Positions 1 through 5,262 of a DNA stretch of 13,024 bases are shown here, piece by piece (within the stretch, counting starts at the first letter, position 1; each line of letters starts with the position of its first letter). Source of the DNA: Porphyromonadaceae bacterium UBA2720 (lineage in GTDB: Bacteria > Bacteroidota > Bacteroidia > Bacteroidales > Muribaculaceae); contig DEKO01000199.1 in NCBI GenBank assembly GCA_002353885.1, forward strand, positions 6,358-19,381, read 5' to 3'. The notes beneath the pieces were generated by a model. The model did no database searches. It worked only from the letters and a program-made list of their open reading frames with translations, and had not been told where the DNA came from. A program made the position numbers and the translations under genes.

Positions 1-344
1 CCATGTAACCCGTCCTGGGTGAACGTCACAGTGCCATTGACACGATAGGAGCCGATTGTCCCATGCATCGTCCACTGGCTCTCCAAAACCAAATAGGCGG
101 GCAGGTCAAGCTCAGCCGGCGGATCCCCCTCCTCGGCTTTGGTGATAGTTTCCTCATCCTTGGGAGTTGTTAAAGCACTGCTTTCGTCTGTTTCTTGAAC
201 TGAAGCAAGACTTTCATTTTTAGTTCCAGGAGTTTCTTCCCAAGTCAGTTCATCAGCCTTCTCCCATTTCTTAGGACTTTGACAAGAGACAAAGAATATT
301 GAGAACAAGATTATGGTGTAAGTTTTTAACTTATTGATTATCAT
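1..344 (-). CDS. Putative lipoprotein, 3' part outside the window
   Basis: This reading frame stays open from an ATG at 344 down to base 1, so only the first 114 or so codons are visible. The protein begins with a short basic stretch and a hydrophobic segment ending in FFVSC, a good lipobox with the lipidated cysteine at residue 21, so it should be an exported lipoprotein. After the cysteine comes a polar, acidic Glu/Thr/Lys-rich spacer of about 60 residues. The visible end looks like the start of a beta-rich domain, with alternating hydrophobic residues around GTIGSYRVNGTVTFTQDG. No acidic surface-export signal follows the cysteine directly, so whether it faces the periplasm or the cell surface is open. 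It starts 24 bases after the stop codon of the TonB-like gene and is probably co-transcribed with it. I do not recognise the family. The call rests on the lipobox and the unbroken frame. Confidence 0.75.
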   Translation of the reverse strand, partial: MIINKLKTYTIILFSIFFVSCQSPKKWEKADELTWEETPGTKNESLASVQETDESSALTTPKDEETITKAEEGDPPAELDLPAYLVLESQWTMHGTIGSYRVNGTVTFTQDGLH

Positions 345-368
345 ATATAATAGTTGTTTAGATAGGTT

Positions 369-1424
369 CTACATACTAATGTTCATGCTAACATTGATGG
401 GTTTACCATTACGTTTAGCTGGAATGAAGTGTAGCGATTTGAAAATTTTGTGTACTTTTTGTCTCAATTCTTGGTCATGGATAAGCGAAGTGTCAATCCG
501 ATAGGTTTCACCTTGGGCATTCACACAAAACTCAACATAGATTTTTTTATCTCCATCACTTCCAATCTGTTTTCTCACATGGTCAATAACCGCCAGTTTG
601 AAGTGTTTGAAACCTGCATTACCTTCTGATGGGAATTGAGGGTTTTCGTTTAAGGATAACTCTGACAGACTGTATATTTTAGAGTCTTCTATTGTTGATA
701 ATTCATCGTTTTGTGGTTTTGTCTGGACTTTTGGATTGGATATCTGCTCTTGGTTATTGGTGGCATTCCTCATATCATCATCGAGTTGGGAATCGTTTTT
801 ACCAGAGTAGCTATCTGTCTTCTTTGTTCTGTCGGCAGAGTACACTTTGCCGACAGGTATTGACGATAAAATGGCATTTGTCTCATCGTCGTAATTTCTT
901 AAATACTTTTTATTGTTTTCAGAATAGAACCACCATCCACCTTTGTGGGCGACGTAATGAAAACTGTTGTCTCTTGCATCAAGATAGATAACATTCCGTA
1001 GCTCACGTTCATTAGGTGAGCCGTCTGAGGTTATTAAGAATAAGCGCTGCCCGTCTACTGTTGCTTGTGTCCAGTGGGTTGCTTGGATTGGGTGACCGTC
1101 TATTATATCAGGTGGGATTAGTTCCCTATCTTGAGAAGTCAAAAAATCCCTGCAGTGTATCGATAAATAGCCGTCGGTCAGTGAAAAAACTTTCACAATG
1201 TTGTCATCATTAATGATGAATGTTTGCCTACCTTGCAACGTCTGAGCATACTCCAAAGCCCTTGCATAAAGCAGATCATTCTGTGAATCATCTGTCAGTG
1301 ACTCGTCGTAGGTTAGTTCCTGTTTCTTGTAAGGCATAAATTTATGAAATTCTTGATATGCCAAAACAATCAGCACAGCTGCAAATAGACAGAGCAGTAT
1401 TGTGTTGTATGGGAATCTTTCCAT
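369..1424 (-). CDS. Membrane-anchored protein with TonB-like C-terminal domain
   Basis: The 351-residue protein has one N-terminal transmembrane segment (about residues 7-25), a soluble middle region (about 45-195), a polar Asn/Gln/Asp/Lys-rich linker (about 198-255) and a C-terminal domain (about 261-351). That domain has the Bacteroidetes TonB_C pattern: a PxFP-type entry at 262-265, an amphipathic helix, a strand YVEFCVNAQG at 296-305, and a terminal FIPAKRNGKPINV strand at 333-345. TonB C-terminal domains normally contact outer-membrane TonB-dependent receptors or act as periplasmic protein-binding modules. The middle region is not the usual Pro/Lys-rich TonB spacer and I do not recognise it, so this is probably not a housekeeping energy transducer. 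No ExbB, ExbD or receptor gene lies nearby; its neighbours are two lipoproteins. The ATG at 1424 is the only plausible start, because the in-frame extension upstream has no ATG, GTG or TTG. TonB-like domain fairly sure; role unknown. Confidence 0.75.
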   Translation of the reverse strand: MERFPYNTILLCLFAAVLIVLAYQEFHKFMPYKKQELTYDESLTDDSQNDLLYARALEYAQTLQGRQTFIINDDNIVKVFSLTDGYLSIHCRDFLTSQDRELIPPDIIDGHPIQATHWTQATVDGQRLFLITSDGSPNERELRNVIYLDARDNSFHYVAHKGGWWFYSENNKKYLRNYDDETNAILSSIPVGKVYSADRTKKTDSYSGKNDSQLDDDMRNATNNQEQISNPKVQTKPQNDELSTIEDSKIYSLSELSLNENPQFPSEGNAGFKHFKLAVIDHVRKQIGSDGDKKIYVEFCVNAQGETYRIDTSLIHDQELRQKVHKIFKSLHFIPAKRNGKPINVSMNISM

Positions 1425-1645
1425 CGTGTTTCGTTTTTTAAGGAGCCTTACAACCTTCAGGTGGTTCAGATATATCTGTGTTTTGGCTGGATCAACGTTG
1501 CGAGCATCAACACAAGGTGTCTCTTCTCAAGTCAACTTTACCGTGCTCTCCAGCATCTTGGTATGAGGGTAATATGATTGTGAACCATACGAAGTTAGTT
1601 AAAAAGCTCTGCTTACTGTTCGTTTCGATATGTCAAGAATTGTTC
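1425..1645 (-). other. Intergenic spacer with possible coding remnant
   Basis: This 221-base spacer lies between the lipoprotein gene and the TonB-like gene. No ORF with a start fits it. On the minus strand the frame of the TonB-like gene remains open for about 34 codons upstream of its ATG, back to a TGA near 1530. Beyond that TGA the same frame stays open again for roughly 30 codons. The conceptual peptide around the TGA, LT-stop-EETP, resembles LTWEETP in the lipoprotein at 1-344. This could be a decayed gene fragment or chance. I see no convincing promoter match; TAACTTCG near 1586 differs from the -7 consensus at one base. Confidence 0.25.
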
Positions 1646-2353
1646 TTAAGATTTTAATAATTCAACGAGATCAATTATACCATTTTTACATGCCCACTCC
1701 AACTTTGCCCAATCCTTTATGGCATCTGAGTGGCGATAATAGGTTTCACCAACTGTAAATTCACTTTCTTCGTAGCCATCATGCTCACCGAGATCGAGTA
1801 TGCTGCAAATTTTGTATGTATAAGAATCTGCACCCTTTGCATGGTCAATTTGATAAAGTACGAGCCAAGCATCAAGGTCATGTACTTTAATCTTTTTTTG
1901 TCGTATAGCAGTGACACGTCCGCGAGATATATCCCATAGTTCCTCTATTGGTTCAATCAGTTTACACACATTCTCGACATATAATTGTGGGTGGGAATGG
2001 TAATTGGCGACAATATCGGCATCACACTTTTCCTCTATATGGGAGTCTATTTGTTCTTTGATGTAATTCTCTAGTTCTTCATCACTCTCACTGGTGTGTT
2101 GCCCAAAACGCATTTGTTTAAAAATCTCTGTTGCCAATTCTAGATAAGCAGTTTGATATTCATTTGGTTCGCTAACCATTAAATCGAATCTTGATTTAAC
2201 GATGTCAATCTGTAAACTTTCAACGTCTGGTGCAATTGCAGGTTTCCAAAACTCTACCAAATCTTTTTTGCCTAAATGGCCGCATGATTGCAGCAAAACT
2301 GACACCCAAATTATCGAAATGAGTATTCTAATAGTTGTCTGAAAATGTTTCAT
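1646..2353 (-). CDS. Putative lipoprotein of unknown function
   Basis: The 235-residue protein starts at an ATG at 2353 and has a basic N-terminus, a hydrophobic core and a lipobox LQSC, with the acylated cysteine at residue 24. It is therefore predicted to be an exported lipoprotein. The rest is soluble, acidic and mostly helical in character, with strongly charged stretches such as SDEELENYIKEQID and WDISRGRVTAIRQKKIK. The second half contains beta-like aromatic segments (AWLVLYQIDHAKG, SYTYKICSIL). Three further cysteines are present before the C-terminal region (in EEKCD, ENVCK and YKICS), plus one near the end (WACKN), so disulfides are possible but not shown. It lies 136 bases after a hairpin that ends the preceding gene, so it probably has its own promoter, although I could not find a clear one. 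I do not recognise the family. Confidence 0.75.
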   Translation of the reverse strand: MKHFQTTIRILISIIWVSVLLQSCGHLGKKDLVEFWKPAIAPDVESLQIDIVKSRFDLMVSEPNEYQTAYLELATEIFKQMRFGQHTSESDEELENYIKEQIDSHIEEKCDADIVANYHSHPQLYVENVCKLIEPIEELWDISRGRVTAIRQKKIKVHDLDAWLVLYQIDHAKGADSYTYKICSILDLGEHDGYEESEFTVGETYYRHSDAIKDWAKLEWACKNGIIDLVELLKS

Positions 2354-2439
2354 AGTGTTAAAAATGTATTTTTTAAAAGAATAAACTTGATAGGATAGTG
2401 TTCATTCGGAGTTGTAACGTGCTCATTCATTGATAAGAT

Positions 2440-2477
2440 CATCTTCCACCACTAAAATGAAGCAGTGGTGGAAGATG
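2440..2477 (-). terminator. Perfect 14-bp hairpin downstream of the UDG-like gene
   Basis: The arms at 2440-2453 and 2464-2477 are exactly complementary over 14 bp (CATCTTCCACCACT and its reverse complement), with a 10-base loop. It begins 13 bases after the stop codon of the gene at 2490-3143, read on the minus strand. It is followed on that strand by only a weak U-containing stretch (ATCTTATC), so it may act as a terminator or an mRNA 3'-end stabiliser rather than a textbook intrinsic terminator. It separates this gene from the lipoprotein gene downstream. Confidence 0.6.
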
Positions 2478-2489
2478 GTTAAAGAACGC

Positions 2490-3143
2490 TTACTTGTTCG
2501 CAAACTCGGGTTCGCCCACAAAGGCTTTACAGAACTGGTGCCAGTAGGGCCAGGACTTACCCATAGGGCTGCTAGGGTGGTAGACACACATGGCGGGAAT
2601 ATCCTTGCCGTTGATGGTGTAATGCCAAACGCGCGTTGACTCTTCACCGACGACCAGGGTTGTCTCCTTGCCATCCCAGCCAGGCAACAAGTCATAGAGA
2701 CGAACACCCCACACGATGATGGCGTCGGGCATCAACTCCTCCAGTAGCTGGCGGAAGGAAGCCTCGCTCATCTCTTGTGCCTCCATGTTGGGTGCTTGAC
2801 GTGCACCGGTGGTGTCAAGCTGGAAGTAGTTGTAGAAAACCACGCTGTTCCACAGTTGCTGGCGCTCGTCTTCGCCGATTTCTCGACCAGCCAAAGCACG
2901 TTCAAAGGCCAAGAAGGTCTGTTGGTAAGAATCTCCTCGGTAGTCACTGATAAATTCTTCAATGACATCTTCAGTCTGGCTGTGGCACTCTGCTTTCATG
3001 TTTGTCGCACTACAGCCGGGGCACTTGCCATCTTGCACATCAAAACAGTAATGACTCTCGCCGAGAATAAGCACCTTTTTCTTGAAGACCCCACCACCAG
3101 CAAAGTCTTTCCCGACCCAAGGTCGAATGTTAAATTTTTCCAT
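2490..3143 (-). CDS. Uracil-DNA glycosylase superfamily-like protein
   Basis: This is a soluble protein of 217 residues with no signal peptide. The pattern that suggests the uracil-DNA glycosylase fold is a first strand ending in KVLILGESHY (23-32), where family members carry their water-activating loop. A central strand PDAIIVWGVRLYDLLP (139-154) follows, then a late VYHPSSP (187-193), matching the HPS-type DNA-intercalation motif near the C-terminus. Four cysteines cluster just after the first motif: C33, C41, C44 and C53 (CPGC at 41-44). They could bind zinc or, as in family 4 and 5 glycosylases, an iron-sulfur cluster, but the spacing is unlike the enzymes I remember. GESHY is not a canonical catalytic motif, so an inactive or divergent member is possible. 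A perfect hairpin follows the gene. The start at 3143 gives a compact N-terminus, MEKFNIRPWVGKDF. Family assignment is moderately supported; substrate is unknown. Confidence 0.5.
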   Translation of the reverse strand: MEKFNIRPWVGKDFAGGGVFKKKVLILGESHYCFDVQDGKCPGCSATNMKAECHSQTEDVIEEFISDYRGDSYQQTFLAFERALAGREIGEDERQQLWNSVVFYNYFQLDTTGARQAPNMEAQEMSEASFRQLLEELMPDAIIVWGVRLYDLLPGWDGKETTLVVGEESTRVWHYTINGKDIPAMCVYHPSSPMGKSWPYWHQFCKAFVGEPEFANK

Positions 3144-3209
3144 ATAGATGAATCGTTAAAAGTGAATAAATGAGTTTGTCATAAAACACTAGCTAGTCCT
3201 TTTGTCTAA

Positions 3210-4523
3210 TCAACTGTCGGCCTGCTCGATGCGTGCAATGAGGTCGTTGGCGCAGTCGATAGTGTCATTGATTTCAGCAGAAATATCAAGATATTTGTCG
3301 TCCTTGACAATACTTGCTTCAGTTCCTAGGCCGATGCTCTTTAGATAGTTACGAAATTCTTCCTCGCCTCTGTTACGTAAACTCATCTTGGTGTAATACA
3401 TGCCATCGTCAATGCCAACGTCGATAAATGGATGCCCATCGTCCTCACCAAAGTCAATGGCCACACAAAACAAGTCCTCGTAAAGATAAAGATTTGTATC
3501 CCATTTGTCCGAGGTTTTCTTCAACTTAGGCAAGATAAGGCATACCAGTACATTTATCTTGTCCATGTATCCAACAAACTTCATCAAGTTACCAAAGAGA
3601 TACTGTCTGAAATCGGCATTATTGGTCAAGGAGTCGTCAAATTGAGCCTGATTCATTGCAGCATATTCGTCGTTGAGGTAGACATACCATCCCCATGGCG
3701 CATTGCTGTTATACGCGCCTCCGAATTTTCTGCGCAATGCCTTGTATATTTCACGTCTGTTGCGACTATCGTAGGTCGGCTCGGAAAGTGCGATGCTGAA
3801 ATACCACCTATCGTCACGCTCAAGTTTGATGCGGATGTTTGGCTTCTCGATGATGATGGGATGATCATTATCATCGGTTACTATCCAACCCGATTTTTGA
3901 ACAAGTTCAATCAGTTCATCACGCGAACCAACCGATTCATTGGTGAGCATCATGGGTCTAGTGTCTGTCCTGTATGAATCATCAATTACTTTGAAGTTCT
4001 CTAGGGCTTCACCTAGGTTACCCTTGCTTTCACCATAGATTTCTTGACCGAACTGATTGACAATATGAAACAATTCTTTTAATTGAACCGTTTCTATCTC
4101 CAATTTTCCAGGTCGATCATTAACGGCTAGGAATATCTCCTTGATGCTTTTGCTTATCTCGTTGATGCGCTGGCCGTCGGTGTGCAGGGCCATCAGCGAA
4201 ATCTTAAACTTTAGTTTCAAGGCTTCTTCTGGGGTGACAACGCCATCTTCGAGCACAACATTCAATGTTTCAAGGAAGTCCTGGTAGATTCTCAGCTTCT
4301 CTTTGAACACCTGGCTATTGCGGTCTTTGCTCTCTTCTGCCTTGGTCTGACCGCGCAGTAGCACAAGCGTGACGACACCAGACATAAACACACCGAGAAA
4401 TGCTGTGATCATGTTTGGACCCAAATCCTTGTCAGGATAAGGCCAATAGAGGAAAGTAAGCAGAAAACCAATCAGTACTGCAAACAGTATGAAAAACAAC
4501 CAGTTGAAATAGTTCTTGCTCAT
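3210..4523 (-). CDS. Two-helix membrane-anchored protein of unknown function
   Basis: The 437-residue protein has two N-terminal membrane helices (about residues 7-27 and 36-57), separated by a short loop containing YWPYPDKD. A charged helical, probably coiled-coil stretch follows (60-100, including VFKEKLRIYQDFLETL). The remaining three quarters are soluble. The hairpin topology places most of the protein on one side, likely the cytoplasm since RGQTKAEESKDR follows helix 2. The C-terminal part has strands rich in aromatic residues (NIRIKLERDDRWYFSIAL, APWGWYVYLND). I recall unnamed Bacteroidetes proteins with the same layout of two helices followed by a KxxIYQxFLETL-like helix, but cannot assign a function; no catalytic motif is evident. 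It follows the 73-residue gene by 24 bases and is likely in one transcript with it. A spacer of 66 bases precedes the next gene. Confidence 0.7.
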   Translation of the reverse strand: MSKNYFNWLFFILFAVLIGFLLTFLYWPYPDKDLGPNMITAFLGVFMSGVVTLVLLRGQTKAEESKDRNSQVFKEKLRIYQDFLETLNVVLEDGVVTPEEALKLKFKISLMALHTDGQRINEISKSIKEIFLAVNDRPGKLEIETVQLKELFHIVNQFGQEIYGESKGNLGEALENFKVIDDSYRTDTRPMMLTNESVGSRDELIELVQKSGWIVTDDNDHPIIIEKPNIRIKLERDDRWYFSIALSEPTYDSRNRREIYKALRRKFGGAYNSNAPWGWYVYLNDEYAAMNQAQFDDSLTNNADFRQYLFGNLMKFVGYMDKINVLVCLILPKLKKTSDKWDTNLYLYEDLFCVAIDFGEDDGHPFIDVGIDDGMYYTKMSLRNRGEEEFRNYLKSIGLGTEASIVKDDKYLDISAEINDTIDCANDLIARIEQADS

Positions 4524-4547
4524 GACGTGTCGGGATTTGAAACTACT

Positions 4548-4769
4548 TCAGTCTAGCACCTCATAGGTAAAGTCTCCCACACTCAGGCAGGCTTTCTTGA
4601 TGTCGACATTGTACTCATGCAGATACTTCTCGCGGACCTCTACCGCGCCATTGTAGAATGGGTTCAGACAGTGCTGACGGGTGGTGACGGTGATGACCAT
4701 CTCGGGAGTGATGACTTGCCCATTGACGCGTCTGGCGCGCTTGGGCGTGATTCTGAAAACTTTGCTCAT
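4548..4769 (-). CDS. Small conserved-looking protein, 73 residues
   Basis: This is a short soluble protein without signal peptide or membrane segment. It opens with a basic strand-like region (MSKVFRITPKRARRVNG), continues with a beta segment QVITPEMVITVTT, then a motif LNPFYNGAVEVREKYLHEY. It ends in DIKKACLSVGDFTYEVLD. The layout (a basic strand, a NG-containing turn, a helix, and a final strand with aromatic residues) reminds me of small Bacteroidetes domains such as those filed as DUF6140, but I cannot confirm this. A match to the Bacteroidetes -7 element, TAACTTTG on the minus strand, sits about 55 bases upstream of the ATG, which supports it as a real first gene of a transcript including the 437-residue protein 24 bases downstream. 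Function unknown. Confidence 0.6.
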   Translation of the reverse strand: MSKVFRITPKRARRVNGQVITPEMVITVTTRQHCLNPFYNGAVEVREKYLHEYNVDIKKACLSVGDFTYEVLD

Positions 4770-4821
4770 AGTGATTTGATTTTTAAGTGAGTGTTAATAA
4801 TTGATGTTCTGTTCACGTCGG

Positions 4822-4829
4822 CAAAGTTA
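4822..4829 (-). promoter_or_regulatory. Bacteroidetes -7 element for the 73-residue gene
   Basis: The minus strand reads TAACTTTG here, an exact fit to TAnnTTTG, the -7 element of the Bacteroidetes primary sigma factor. Transcription would start around 4815, leaving a leader of about 45 bases before the ATG at 4769. No TTG lies at the expected 19-21 bases upstream; the nearest is about 26 away, so the -33 element is weak. It lies just beyond the run of U that ends the candidate RNA upstream, so this operon would be initiated separately. Confidence 0.5.
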
Positions 4830-4862
4830 GCTCCGACATGCGACGATTTTGGGCACAAGCAC

Positions 4863-5085
4863 AAAAAAAGCGCGGACTGCTATGCCACACTTCGTAGTCT
4901 GATGGTCCTGAGAAAACCGTAATACTCAAAAAGGGGTATTGATGCAGCCCGCACTGTATAGCGCGGTCAGCCGCATGCTTTCCTCTTGAGTATAGTCAAA
5001 TGAATTTCTCAGGTTCTCAGACTACAAGAACAAGCATAACGCTTTGGGGCAACGATGTCGGTGGAAGTGGCTCCAAGCCATTTCC
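4863..5085 (-). ncRNA. Candidate rod-shaped structured non-coding RNA
   Basis: On the minus strand three segments pair exactly with downstream partners in nested order: 5017-5025 with 4894-4902 (9 bp), 5005-5013 with 4907-4915 (9 bp) and 4986-4993 with 4922-4929 (8 bp). They are separated by internal loops of 3x4 and 11x6 bases. An outer stem pairs 5034-5040 with 4879-4885, an AAAGC/GCUUU closure pairs 5041-5045 with 4867-4871, and an apical hairpin pairs 4961-4966 with 4949-4954. In the outer stem, the extension of the first stem and the apical hairpin, each imperfect pair is G-U on the minus strand but an A-C mismatch on the plus strand, so the minus strand is the functional one. A consensus promoter lies immediately upstream (5091-5121) and seven U residues (4869-4863) end it. 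The first 40 bases may form a separate hairpin (5063-5085). The shape recalls 6S RNA, but I do not recognise the sequence. No protein frame is plausible here. Confidence 0.6.
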
Positions 5086-5090
5086 GACGG

Positions 5091-5121
5091 CAAAGTTAAA
5101 CATTCTGCCCCAAACATGCAA
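5091..5121 (-). promoter_or_regulatory. Consensus Bacteroidetes promoter for the candidate RNA
   Basis: On the minus strand TTG (5121-5119) is followed by exactly 20 bases and then TAACTTTG (5098-5091). This matches the Bacteroidetes primary-sigma consensus, TTG, 19-21 bases, TAnnTTTG. It is the best-formed promoter in the window. Initiation would fall near 5085, at the 5' foot of the hairpin 5063-5085, and transcription would run into the rod-shaped structure. Confidence 0.65.
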
Positions 5122-5152
5122 CATTTCTGCCCCCAATTTGAAATATTTCCAT

Positions 5153-5160
5153 TACTTTTG
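5153..5160 (+). promoter_or_regulatory. Bacteroidetes -7 element for the TPR gene
   Basis: TACTTTTG fits TAnnTTTG exactly and lies in an AT-rich stretch, about 100 bases before the ATG at 5263. No good TTG is seen at the standard distance. Initiation would be near 5166, giving a leader of roughly 95 bases. That leader contains a two-copy tandem octamer GTTCTTAT at 5237-5252 just before the start codon. It is divergent from the promoter at 5091-5121, and the two -7 elements are 54 bases apart. Confidence 0.5.
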
Positions 5161-5262
5161 CAGTTTAAAAAGCAACCAACACCCCCTTATGTCCTTCTGG
5201 CTGTTTCTAAAAGTAAAGCATGGACTGGAGGTTAGTGTTCTTATGTTCTTATGTCTTGAACA

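Noticed and set aside
3188..3197. Ten-base palindrome ACTAGCTAGT in the spacer before the glycosylase-like gene
   Set aside because: It is a perfect palindrome but short and single. With no second copy or regulator gene nearby it may be chance.
5063..5085. Hairpin with GGAA/TTCC and TGGCT/AGCCA arms as an operator or independent terminator
   Set aside because: It has no T-run on either strand. Its one imperfect pair is G-T on the plus strand but A-C on the minus strand, so it does not support the RNA model's strand. It is kept only as a possible 5' part of the candidate RNA.
5237..5252. Two tandem copies of GTTCTTAT before the TPR start codon
   Set aside because: Two copies of an eight-base unit are too few to call a repeat element. 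It may affect the leader but nothing shows it.
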